This document shows positions 9,524-17,052 of a stretch of DNA of 64,000 nt, in pieces; within the stretch, counting starts at the first letter, position 1; each line of letters begins with the position of its first letter. The stretch comes from Pseudomonadota bacterium (GTDB lineage: Bacteria; Pseudomonadota; Gammaproteobacteria; Berkiellales; Berkiellaceae): positions 1 to 64,000 of the forward strand of contig JAFECR010000030.1 in assembly GCA_018242045.1 (NCBI GenBank), in the 5' to 3' direction. The notes under the pieces are model-generated. The model did not search any database. It had not been told where the DNA came from and was given only the letters and a program-made list of their open reading frames with translations. The translations under genes and the position numbers were made by a program.

Positions 9524-9925
9524 ATGATTTTATACAACGCAAAAAATAAATCGTCTGTCGCTAAGGGGACTTTGCTTGAGTGCACAAGTTTTTGAAATAA
9601 CGCTGGCACGCCTCTACATAGATGCTGCTTTTCGAATTAAATTTCTTGATGATCCACAAAAGGCGTTAGCTGATTGTGATCTTACAAGGCAGAACTAACA
9701 GAAACTCAAGTCAAGTTGCTTCAAAATATATTCACTAAAGATATTAGGGGGCAGTTGATAAATGGGTTCTTAATTGAAGCAAACAAGGAATTTCCGCAAA
9801 AAAATACTTTGCCGCCAAACTTGATGCTAAATAATAAGCTAGAATTTGGTTCCCCGAGTGGGACGATTTTCGAACTTTTCGGGTTGAGATACTTGAAACG
9901 GTTAAAAACATACCTGGGAAGTTAA
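9524..9925 (+). pseudogene. Broken small gene resembling NHLP/Os1348-type RiPP precursors
   Basis: Three frame segments read as one protein if two frameshifts are repaired: LSAQVFEIT (from TTG 9575, AAGGGG just upstream), then LARLYIDAAFR / IKFLDDPQKALADCDLT in a second frame from about 9603, then ELTETQVKLLQNIFTKDIRG back in the first frame from 9692. The pattern RLYxDxxFRxxFLxDPxxALxxxxLT resembles the leader region of NHLP-like precursor families (Os1348, Franean1_4349). The last about 25 codons run into the 44-bp repeat, so the natural 3' end is lost. No modifying enzymes are nearby. Identification is by pattern only. Confidence 0.4.
9847..9890 (+). repeat. 44-bp direct repeat, left copy, flanking the lipid-gene island
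   Basis: Shares 41 of 44 positions with 14695-14738 in the same orientation (core CGATTTTCGAACTTTTCGGG). Each copy contains CCCGA and TCGGG arms. The two copies bracket the TetR-to-acyltransferase operon about 4.8 kb apart, as expected for attachment sites or duplicated insertion boundaries. Confidence 0.75.
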
Positions 9926-10034
9926 TTGCTTAAACCAACCACTATCAGCAAAGCTATTTTCTATTCACGATCGATGCTTTTTTAAAATGTAAGCCAGCAA
10001 ATTAAATAATTTGCTGCAAGGACATTCCAAATGC

Positions 10035-10063
10035 TTGACAGAAAGTAAACGTTTACTTACTAT
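10035..10063 (+). promoter_or_regulatory. Promoter with palindromic operator for the TetR gene
   Basis: TTGACA (10035-10040) and TACTAT (10058-10063) are separated by 17 bp. The spacer holds a perfect 16-bp palindrome, AAGTAAACGTTTACTT (10043-10058). A palindrome inside the promoter of a TetR-family gene is the usual layout for autorepression. The operon downstream is probably controlled from here, since no other clear promoter is seen before 11936. Confidence 0.7.
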
Positions 10064-10085
10064 TTGCTTTCCATAATTTGTTGGA

Positions 10086-10670
10086 ATGATTGCTAAAATG
10101 GAAATAAAAACCAAATCAACAAAAGAAAAGCTCGATTCAATGGCCATGTCTTTGTTTATTAACAAAGGCATTGAAGGAACTTCTATCCGCGATATTGTAT
10201 TTGGTATTGGATTAACGGAAGGTGCTTTTTATCGTCATTATAAATCTAAAGATGAGCTGATCAAAAATTTATTCCTAAAGTCCTATTTGGATTTGTCAGG
10301 AAAAATCACTGCCATACTGAGAAAAAATCATTCTTTTGAAAAAAAATTATCAACTCTAATAAAATTTTTATGTGAAAGCATCGATAATGATCCCGTCTTG
10401 TTTCAATACTTACTTGTCACGCAACATAACCTTTTGACTTTGGTACCTGCCGACGCAAAGACGCCATTTATAGTTGTTAAAGAATTTTTTCAACAAAGCA
10501 TTGATGAGAAATCATGCAAAATACAAGATGCTACTTTTTGTGCCACTATATTTTTGGGGATCATTGTTCAATCTCTTATTTCGAGGAAATATAAGAGAAG
10601 TGACAAAAAAATGATGGAGGATTATGAAAATATTTTAAATGTTATAAAAGACTCAATGGTTAATAATTAA
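10086..10670 (+). CDS. TetR-family transcriptional regulator
   Basis: 194 aa with an N-terminal TetR HTH: LDSMAMSLFINKGIEGTSIR, then DIVFGIGLTEGAFYRHYKSK (about residues 18-57). The C-terminal ligand-binding half is not assignable to a known ligand. It is the first gene of the island and sits 22 bp before the first secreted-protein gene. The palindrome in its promoter suggests autorepression released by a ligand. Because the downstream genes make phospholipids, a lipid-related or envelope-stress ligand is possible but unproven. Confidence 0.92.
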   Translation: MIAKMEIKTKSTKEKLDSMAMSLFINKGIEGTSIRDIVFGIGLTEGAFYRHYKSKDELIKNLFLKSYLDLSGKITAILRKNHSFEKKLSTLIKFLCESIDNDPVLFQYLLVTQHNLLTLVPADAKTPFIVVKEFFQQSIDEKSCKIQDATFCATIFLGIIVQSLISRKYKRSDKKMMEDYENILNVIKDSMVNN

Positions 10671-10691
10671 ACAATTTGAAGTGAGAAAGAT

Positions 10692-11390
10692 ATGAAAAGA
10701 ATTAGCGTAGTATGCTGTTGTATTCTTTTAATTATCCTAAATGTTAGTAATGCCTATGCATCTAATAAACAACAGGAATTAAAAAATTTAGAAAGGTTGT
10801 TGTTAGAAGATAAAGCACGCCCTGAAAATAGTATTCAAAGTGAGATATTTAAGCGCTTTAAAGACAGCCAGTTATTGACTGTTGAAGAAAAGAGCAAATG
10901 GATAGAACATCATGTTGAAAATTTGAGTTCGCCATTTTATTTGCTCAATGCTGTATATTTATCCCAGCAAAAGCAATATCAAAAAAGTGGCGTCTGGTAT
11001 GTGTTTGGAAGTTTAAGATTAGATTTCGATGTTCTTAAATGTAAAGATCGAACTGTAATAGGATCAGCTAATACTTTAAAGCAAGTGTTATTGCAGGATA
11101 TGGATATTGGGGCTTCTAATAAAAATCCTGAAACCTTTGCGAAACATTATCTTGTATGGATAAATAGAGCTTGGGATCAAGGCCTAAAGTTGCACTATGA
11201 AACGCCAAATTCACAAAAATATCCCTATTATTTAGCGAATATGGGCATGCAAGCTATTTCCGCCAACCTAAAACAGAACAAAATTTCTAAAGCTGATCTT
11301 TTTGTGCCTGAGATAAAATGGAAGGACTTAGAAAGAAAGCGTATTAAGGAATTGAATCCACATCAAGAAACGAAAGTTTCTAAAAAATAA
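10692..11390 (+). CDS. Exported hypothetical protein in lipid-gene island
   Basis: 232 aa. Residues 1-24 are a signal peptide (MKRISVVCCCILLIILNVSNAYAS) with an AYAS-type cleavage site, so the product is periplasmic or secreted. The mature part is mostly helical and charged, with no domain I recognise. One stretch, SSPFYLLNAVYLSQQKQYQ followed by KSGVWYVFGSLRLDFDVLKCKDRT, may be a repeat-like helical unit. It lies between the TetR gene and a second exported protein (17 bp gap), so co-transcription is likely. Confidence 0.75.
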   Translation: MKRISVVCCCILLIILNVSNAYASNKQQELKNLERLLLEDKARPENSIQSEIFKRFKDSQLLTVEEKSKWIEHHVENLSSPFYLLNAVYLSQQKQYQKSGVWYVFGSLRLDFDVLKCKDRTVIGSANTLKQVLLQDMDIGASNKNPETFAKHYLVWINRAWDQGLKLHYETPNSQKYPYYLANMGMQAISANLKQNKISKADLFVPEIKWKDLERKRIKELNPHQETKVSKK

Positions 11391-11407
11391 ATAATTAAGG
11401 TGTCAAT

Positions 11408-11935
11408 ATGAAGTTAAAATTATTATCATTTGTAGTTGTATTATTTTTTTCTTCTTCAACTTGCTATGCCGCACCACGTATCATTAAGAATCAAGAGAGC
11501 GAATTGCGAGCTCCTACCTGTATTTTGAAAGGTAATGTAGTGTCTGGTAACTCTATGTTCACTACGCTTGAAATGAATTTTATTAAAAGAGAAAGTGACG
11601 TTTTGCTATTAATTCAAGCTGCAAGTGTAAAATATCAACTTAAACCTAACAGTCGAATAAAATTTGAAATTATCACTTCAAGAGGTGAACACTCATCGAT
11701 TGTATTGGAAAGGGCAATGGATTTAAGTTATCTATACATAAATGAATTACAAACGCATTATGATAAGTCTTTTAAGATAGACTTACCATACATGCTAACA
11801 AATCAGCAGTTTAAATTAATACAGTCCGCAAGATCAATAAATTACATTGTTGAAACATCAAATGGCGATAAGCGTGGTTCTTTTCAGCCACAGAATATTT
11901 CTAGCATGAGAGCTTTTTACATGAAGTGTTTCTGA
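11408..11935 (+). CDS. Second exported hypothetical protein in lipid-gene island
   Basis: 175 aa, preceded by AAGGTG seven bases before the ATG. A signal peptide is clear (MKLKLLSFVVVLFFSSSTCYA, cleavage after CYA). Mature residues look beta-rich, with two cysteines (one near the N-terminus in APTCIL, one at the C-terminus in MKCF) that could form a disulfide. No known family is recognised. A 117-bp gap separates it from the membrane genes, where a second promoter could lie. Confidence 0.72.
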   Translation: MKLKLLSFVVVLFFSSSTCYAAPRIIKNQESELRAPTCILKGNVVSGNSMFTTLEMNFIKRESDVLLLIQAASVKYQLKPNSRIKFEIITSRGEHSSIVLERAMDLSYLYINELQTHYDKSFKIDLPYMLTNQQFKLIQSARSINYIVETSNGDKRGSFQPQNISSMRAFYMKCF

Positions 11936-12052
11936 ATTTCACTCCACGCTTGCAAAGTTTGTTGTGTTTATGCTTAATTTTTTCCTTTTACTGGAACAAT
12001 TTCGAACACTTAAAAGCTTGCCATGGTATGGTATCAGTAGGTATTTAATCGT

Positions 12053-12421
12053 ATGAGCCCATCTATTGAATTAAAATATAAACTTATTTCAGCGAGTCTT
12101 GCATTTATTTTATGGGGGACTTGGACTTATTACATAAATGATGGAACAACAAGAATCAGCTCTGCTTTCTCCCAAGGAATTGCTAGCCTCATTATTACTT
12201 TTCTCATGGTAAGAGCAGTCAGTTATTTTTATAAAAAGTTTGCAAATGGCAAGTTTCGTTTAATTTTGCCAGCGCTGCTTACTATTAGCGTCACTGGATG
12301 TTGCTTAGTGAGCATTCACTATATTGTTGGAACAAAATATATTGTTTTGACTGTTTTACCGCCTTTAATTATCGCTTTTCTATTTTGTCTCTTTACTACG
12401 AATCATTTTGGACGAAGATAA
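12053..12421 (+). CDS. Small multi-pass membrane protein
   Basis: 122 aa with about four predicted membrane segments (around residues 12-28, 40-56, 71-91 and 94-112) separated by short loops. No family motif is seen. It ends 3 bp before the ynbA-like gene, so the two are almost certainly translated together. A role as accessory subunit for the lipid-synthesis enzymes downstream is inferred from position only. Confidence 0.7.
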   Translation: MSPSIELKYKLISASLAFILWGTWTYYINDGTTRISSAFSQGIASLIITFLMVRAVSYFYKKFANGKFRLILPALLTISVTGCCLVSIHYIVGTKYIVLTVLPPLIIAFLFCLFTTNHFGRR

Positions 12422-12424
12422 ATT

Positions 12425-13066
12425 ATGAATATAAGAAGGCCATTAACTATCAGAAATAACAAGATGATGTACTCCATGGCCGCTTGGCTAAGCAAAAAAA
12501 ATGTTACCCCCAACCAAATATCACTCTGCAGTGTTTTTTTTGCATTACTTTGTACTATCAGCATAGTAATGTCATCTGGGAAACATTCATGGCTTGCCTT
12601 TATTCTATCATCAATTTTTATCCAAGCTAGGTTATTATGCAATTTATTAGATGGCATGGTTGCAATTGAAGGCGGGAAAAAAACAAAATCAGGTGAGTTA
12701 TTCAATGACATACCTGATCGCTTCTCAGATTTGCTCATTATTGTACCAATAGGCTTTATGATTAATTTGGGTGGAATGGGAATCACTTTGGGTTGGCTAG
12801 CAGGAACGCTGGCTGTAATGACTGCTTATGTAAGAAATCTTCATGCATTTTTAGGCTCATCCGTTGATTATCAAGGACCAATGGCTAAACAACATCGCAT
12901 GGCAGTATTGACATTATCATTTTTATTAGCAGCTATAGAATCATATTTTGCTGCACATCGTTATGTATTAGTCGTTGCATTGATCTTAATCAGTATTGGA
13001 TGCCTTATAACCATTGTTAGGCGAATCTTGAACGCTTATTACTATTTGGAATTTAATCATGAATAA
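12425..13066 (+). CDS. CDP-alcohol phosphatidyltransferase, YnbA-like
   Basis: Integral membrane enzyme of the class that swaps CMP in CDP-diacylglycerol for an alcohol headgroup. The CDP-AP motif is seen as DGMVAIEGGKKTKSGELF followed by NDIPDRFSD. Compared with the consensus DG-x2-AR-x8-G-x3-D-x3-D, Arg is Ile and the third Asp is Asn, while the first and last Asp remain. Several membrane helices follow. It overlaps the CdsA-like gene by 8 bp. The pairing with a dedicated cytidylyltransferase resembles the E. coli ynbA-ynbB arrangement, whose lipid product is not established. The alcohol substrate cannot be read from sequence. Confidence 0.85.
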   Translation: MNIRRPLTIRNNKMMYSMAAWLSKKNVTPNQISLCSVFFALLCTISIVMSSGKHSWLAFILSSIFIQARLLCNLLDGMVAIEGGKKTKSGELFNDIPDRFSDLLIIVPIGFMINLGGMGITLGWLAGTLAVMTAYVRNLHAFLGSSVDYQGPMAKQHRMAVLTLSFLLAAIESYFAAHRYVLVVALILISIGCLITIVRRILNAYYYLEFNHE

Positions 13067-13991
13067 TATTCCATCACATGCTATTTGCGCCATGTTGGCG
13101 GTAATAGGTTTGTTAATTATAGCTAATTTAACAAAAATGATATTACAAAGGCTAAATCCAGAAAAAGATTATAATGAGTTGCGACTGCGTATTAACTCTT
13201 GGTGGTTAATGGTAGGTTTATTATTTGTGATTTTATCTATTGGTAATCAAGTAGCAATCATATTCTTTGGATTTATCAGCTTTATTGCTTTGAAGGAATG
13301 TTTATCAATAGTTCCGCTACGACAAGCTGACAGGCGTGTTATTTTCTTAGCCTATCTCTCTATTCCGTTCCAATATTATTGGATAAGCATTCATTGGTAT
13401 GGAATGTATCTTATTTTTATTCCAGTATATATGTTTTTATTATTACCGATGCGGATGGTATTGATAGGTGAAACGCACGGTTTTATTCGTTCACTCGGTA
13501 TAATTCATTGGGCAGTTATGTTAACTGTATTTTGTTTAAGTCATCTTGCATATATTCTTGCTTTACCCGTACTTAACCCTCAAGCTGGCAATGTCGGTCT
13601 TGTATTATTTTTATTGTTTTTAACCCAATTTAATGATGTGGGCCAATATATATTTGGCAAATTATTTGGAAGAGTCAAAATTATTCCTAAAGTAAGCCCC
13701 AATAAAACGGTGGAAGGATTTTTAGGAGGGCTTATTTTGGTAACAATTTTTTCTGGTTATTGCGCACCATTGCTGACGCCATTATCCCTTAAGCATAGCC
13801 TTATCTTAGGCATAATTATAGCTTTCTCTGGATTTATTGGCGATACAGTTATTTCAGCAGTTAAGCGGGATTTGCAGATAAAAGATAGTGGAAAATTGAT
13901 ACCAGGTCATGGAGGTATTTTAGATAGATTAGATAGTTTGACTTATACTGCACCCATATTTTTTCATTATATTTATTATTTTTACTACTAA
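13059..13991 (+). CDS. Phosphatidate cytidylyltransferase, YnbB/CdsA-like
   Basis: Makes CDP-diacylglycerol from CTP and phosphatidic acid. The CDS signature is complete near residues 266-293: SAVKRDLQIKDSGKLIPGHG followed by GILDRLDS. Eight or so hydrophobic segments precede it. Length (310 aa) fits CdsA/YnbB. A second copy dedicated to the ynbA-like gene beside it would supply substrate locally; whether the genome has a separate housekeeping cdsA cannot be seen here. It is 4 bp from the acyltransferase gene. Confidence 0.93.
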   Translation: MNNIPSHAICAMLAVIGLLIIANLTKMILQRLNPEKDYNELRLRINSWWLMVGLLFVILSIGNQVAIIFFGFISFIALKECLSIVPLRQADRRVIFLAYLSIPFQYYWISIHWYGMYLIFIPVYMFLLLPMRMVLIGETHGFIRSLGIIHWAVMLTVFCLSHLAYILALPVLNPQAGNVGLVLFLLFLTQFNDVGQYIFGKLFGRVKIIPKVSPNKTVEGFLGGLILVTIFSGYCAPLLTPLSLKHSLILGIIIAFSGFIGDTVISAVKRDLQIKDSGKLIPGHGGILDRLDSLTYTAPIFFHYIYYFYY

Positions 13992-13995
13992 GTTT

Positions 13996-14643
13996 ATGAA
14001 AAACCTAATTAAAATATTATTCATTTATTTTATTACTCGGCCAATAATCTTAATTATGTTAGGTTTAAATGTTGTTGGTCGAAAAAATATGCCTACTAAA
14101 GGTCCTGCTGTTGTGTTGGCTAATCACAACAGCCACTTGGATACATTAGTACTTCTCAGCCTGTTTCCCTTATCTGTTATCAATAAAGTTAGACCGGTCG
14201 CAGCTGTTGATTATTTTTTTAAAAACAAATTAATTGCATGGTTTTCTGTTTATTGTTTGGGGATCATCCCTTTAGATAGACAAGGTGGCACTAATAAAGA
14301 ACATATATTTAACGATTGTTATACTGCACTAGATAATAATGAGATTTTAATTATTTTTCCTGAAGGAAGTCGTGGTCATCCTGAAAAATTGAGCAGATTA
14401 AAAAAAGGGGTGTTTTATCTACTTAAAGATAAGCAAAATATTCCAATCTTTCCTGTTGTAATGCACGGACTTGGTAAATCCTTACCTAAAGGTGAGGTGT
14501 TATTAGTGCCATTTAATTGTGATGTTGTCATTGGTGAACCTCTTGAAAAATATGAGAATGCCCAATCCTTTGTTAAAGGCCTGGTTGATACTTTTGATAA
14601 ATTATTTAAATTGTGTTTAACAAAAGCCACATCGGGATGTTAA
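13996..14643 (+). CDS. 1-acyl-glycerol-3-phosphate acyltransferase-like (PlsC family)
   Basis: Acyltransferase with the HX4D catalytic motif in ANHNSHLDTL (about residues 35-44) and the second conserved block FPEGSRG (about 120-126). One N-terminal membrane helix (IKILFIYFITRPIILIMLGL). In its family it esterifies lysophosphatidate to phosphatidate, the substrate of the CdsA-like gene just upstream, so the three enzymes form a short route from lysophosphatidate to a finished phospholipid. Last gene of the island, 51 bp before the right 44-bp repeat. Confidence 0.9.
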   Translation: MKNLIKILFIYFITRPIILIMLGLNVVGRKNMPTKGPAVVLANHNSHLDTLVLLSLFPLSVINKVRPVAAVDYFFKNKLIAWFSVYCLGIIPLDRQGGTNKEHIFNDCYTALDNNEILIIFPEGSRGHPEKLSRLKKGVFYLLKDKQNIPIFPVVMHGLGKSLPKGEVLLVPFNCDVVIGEPLEKYENAQSFVKGLVDTFDKLFKLCLTKATSGC

Positions 14644-14694
14644 AAGCTTGAATGAGAAAGAGAAGTAAAAAATGTGCGCTAGAGATTAGTAAGC

Positions 14695-14738
14695 TGGCTC
14701 CCCGAGCGGGACGATTTTCGAACTTTTCGGGTTGAAAT
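14695..14738 (+). repeat. 44-bp direct repeat, right copy
   Basis: Matches 9847-9890 at 41 of 44 positions, in direct orientation. It lies 51 bp past the stop of the last island gene. Together with the left copy it delimits the island precisely at both ends. Confidence 0.75.
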
Positions 14739-14874
14739 TGAGCAAGCATTTAATATTGGTGTTAATTTATGACCGCTGTGATTTTTGCTCTTTGTAATAC
14801 AAAGTTGTTTGAACAAAATGCGTGCGCAATCCTGCTTCCTTCAGGGGCAGGTTAAGCACGCAAAATTTTCATAA

Positions 14875-14991
14875 CAAAATATATCCGGCAGATTTTCTCA
14901 TTATAGTCCTCGTGTATCTGAAAATATTGAGAAAGGATATTTACAAGGCAGATTTGGAGCTGTTCCATTTTTAGGTGATTTGAAGTTCTAG
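14875..14991 (+). pseudogene. 38-codon open remnant without start
   Basis: An open stretch with no usable start reads QNISGRFSHYSPRVSENIEK then GYLQGRFGAVPFLGDLKF and stops with TAG. Its composition looks like real protein and the segment looks like the C-terminal end of a lost gene. I do not recognise the family. It lies in a 450-bp region between the right island repeat and trmJ that has no intact gene. Confidence 0.3.
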
Positions 14992-15094
14992 TGGGAAGTT
15001 GTGTGGGTGGTGACAAATTGTTTCAGAAAAGAAAAATAAAAGCTGAAGCTCGACTGCGACGACACCCCTGATGCTTGTATATCCACATAATTAA

Positions 15095-15190
15095 TTACCG
15101 CATCATTTGCATTGATTATAACTTTTTTTCCGCATAAACAAGATATTTACCGCATTTTACGCGGCAAATAAGAGCGTTAATTGCCGCAAG
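15095..15190. promoter_or_regulatory. Cluster of CCGC-containing inverted elements
   Basis: Four copies of a CCGCA-type element occur in under 100 bp (TTACCGCAT, TTTCCGCAT, TTTACCGCAT, TTGCCGCAA). One is a clear dyad, TTTACCGC-N7-GCGGCAAA at 15146-15168. This looks like an operator array, but no gene starts next to it: trmJ ends here on the other strand. It may be left over from a deleted locus. Confidence 0.35.
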
Positions 15191-15910
15191 TTAAGAGGCT
15201 ACCTTTTTCAAAAATCCTCTTAGAATATTAATTTCTTCTACTTCCAATTGTGCTTTGGAGAAAAGTCTTTTAAGCCTCGGCAGCAATTTTTTAGGATGGC
15301 TTGGATCCATAAAACCAATTTTGATAGCAACTTGAAGAAAATGGTTGAGTAACCCTGCCACGTCACTGGTGGTCGCTTTGGGAAAAGTTGATAAAACTTG
15401 TGAACCCATTAAAGGTTGCAAATTAAGATATGCTTGATAAATCTCATATGTCACTACTTGAACTGCTTGGGCAAGATTTAAGGAAGGATAAGCAGGATGG
15501 GTTGGAATACTTAAGTGAAAATCACAACGTTGTAATGCTTCGTTGGTTAACCCTGAACGTTCTGTTCCAAATGCAATCCCCACGGATTGCTGTTGCCCAG
15601 AAAATGTGATTGCTTTTTGAGCTGCTAAATTTGGCGTTAGCTGCGGCCAAGGAAACTCACGCAGCCGCGCACTAGTGCCAAATAACCAATGACAATCTTG
15701 AATAGCTTCTTCAAATGTATCGACAATTATTGCTTTGGCTAAGATATCATCTGCACCAGAGGCAAGACTGGTCGCTTGGGCATCAGGATAATTTGCCGGT
15801 GAAATAAGCGTTAATTGACTCAACCCCATGTTTTTCATAGCACGCGCAGTTGAACCAATATTTCCAGGATGAGTAGGTTGGCACAGTATGATGCGAATAT
15901 TTTCAAGCAT
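15191..15910 (-). CDS. trmJ: tRNA (Cm32/Um32) 2'-O-methyltransferase TrmJ
   Basis: SPOUT-class methyltransferase that methylates ribose 32 in the anticodon loop of several tRNAs. Family segments are visible in order: ILCQPTHPGNIGSTARAMKN (near residue 8), GIAFGTERSGLTNEAL and SIPTHPAYPSLNLAQAVQVV, which build the SAM-binding trefoil knot. 239 aa is normal. It is divergent from suhB (109 bp apart), as in Pseudomonas-type genomes. There iscR and cysE follow; here the island separates trmJ from iscR, and no cysE is present between them. Confidence 0.95.
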   Translation of the reverse strand: MLENIRIILCQPTHPGNIGSTARAMKNMGLSQLTLISPANYPDAQATSLASGADDILAKAIIVDTFEEAIQDCHWLFGTSARLREFPWPQLTPNLAAQKAITFSGQQQSVGIAFGTERSGLTNEALQRCDFHLSIPTHPAYPSLNLAQAVQVVTYEIYQAYLNLQPLMGSQVLSTFPKATTSDVAGLLNHFLQVAIKIGFMDPSHPKKLLPRLKRLFSKAQLEVEEINILRGFLKKVAS

Positions 15911-15971
15911 ATAAGTTCATTATTTAAATTATTAAGATTAGTAAGTATATCATGTGAAACCTCACTGACCC

Positions 15972-15980
15972 TGATATAAT
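15972..15980 (+). promoter_or_regulatory. Extended -10 promoter of suhB
   Basis: TGATATAAT is an extended -10 element (TGn plus a perfect TATAAT at 15975-15980) about 40 bp before the suhB ATG. No good -35 is seen, which is usual for extended -10 promoters. Confidence 0.6.
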
Positions 15981-16019
15981 GGCGCCAGGATAAAATTACA
16001 AAATTAGTTGGCTAACAAT

Positions 16020-16820
16020 ATGCACCCTATCGTCAATATCGCTGTTACTGCTGCAAGACAAGCTGGAAAAGTGATCCTCAGAGCACAAGATCAAATGGAA
16101 AATATTCAAGTCATTGAAAAAGGACGCAATGATTTTGCCACCCATGTCGATAAGGCCGTTGAAGAAATCATAATTGATACGATTAAAAAAGCTTACCCCA
16201 ACCATGCTATTTTAGGAGAGGAATCAGGTTTAATACCTGGTAAACAAGGGGCGGATGTCACTTGGATTATCGATCCTTTAGATGGCACCACCAATTTCAT
16301 TCATGGCTTTCCGCAATTTTGTATTTCAATTGGTGTAGTCCAACAAGATAAAATTCTACATGGGGTTGTTTACGATCCAATTCGAGATGAACTCTTTAGC
16401 GCAAGCCGTGGGGATGGTGCTCGTATGAATGGTAAACGCTTAAGAGTAAGCAACGCTGATAAATTGCAAAAAGCTTTACTGGGCACCGGCTTTCCTTTTA
16501 AAGATTTTAGCCACCTTGACGATTACCTCACTTTTTTAAAAGCAATTATTCCTCATTGCGCTGGAATCAGGCGCGCTGGTGCTGCGGCGCTTGACTTAGC
16601 CTATGTCGCAGCTGGTAGGCTCGATGGTTTTTGGGAATTCGGTTTAAAGCCATGGGATATTGCAGCGGGTGCACTTTTTATTCAAGAAGCCGGCGGTTTT
16701 GTTACCACAATTCATGGGGATAACGATATTCTCCATGGCACAAGTATTTTGGCTGCCCCACCTAAAATCTACCAAGAAATGACTGAACTATGTAACCGTT
16801 TTTTTATTAAGCCACAGTAA
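16020..16820 (+). CDS. suhB: Inositol-1-monophosphatase / transcription-associated SuhB
   Basis: Mg-dependent phosphatase of the IMPase family; in E. coli the protein also joins the rRNA antitermination complex. Metal-binding motifs are in order: GEESG (near residue 67), WIIDPLDGTTNFIHG (about 82-96) and WDIAAGALFIQEAGG (about 218-232). The ATG at 16020 (MHPIVNIAV) matches the family start; an in-frame TTG four codons earlier is less likely. 266 aa is typical. Confidence 0.96.
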   Translation: MHPIVNIAVTAARQAGKVILRAQDQMENIQVIEKGRNDFATHVDKAVEEIIIDTIKKAYPNHAILGEESGLIPGKQGADVTWIIDPLDGTTNFIHGFPQFCISIGVVQQDKILHGVVYDPIRDELFSASRGDGARMNGKRLRVSNADKLQKALLGTGFPFKDFSHLDDYLTFLKAIIPHCAGIRRAGAAALDLAYVAAGRLDGFWEFGLKPWDIAAGALFIQEAGGFVTTIHGDNDILHGTSILAAPPKIYQEMTELCNRFFIKPQ

Positions 16821-16858
16821 AACAGGAATTTCGACGCTTAAATAAATGACTTTCTGTT

Positions 16859-16897
16859 ATCCCGCTCAAACACACAAAGTGTGCCAAGAGCCGGGAT
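16859..16897. repeat. REP-like hairpin element, copy 1
   Basis: Arms ATCCCG and CGGGAT enclose an inner dyad CACACAAAGTGTG. The reverse complement matches 40620-40658 closely, including GATCCCGGCTCT and CACACTTTGTGTG. It sits 39 bp after the suhB stop and could also slow or end transcription. Confidence 0.65.
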
Positions 16898-17052
16898 CGA
16901 GCTCGTCCAAGGCATGGGGTAGATTTAAGCAATTTTCCACTGGATCGAGTATATACGCGCGCATACACTATTATTCTCTAAACTGAACAAATCAAAAAGC
17001 AAACCAGTCTGTTTATTATTAATATCTCTACTAGCCTCCTGGGTTGCGATAC

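Noticed and set aside
9847-9890. 44-bp repeat as a tRNA 3'-end fragment
   Set aside because: Its reverse complement ends in ACCA and contains GTTCGAA, but the T-stem does not pair and the spacing to the end is five bases too long.
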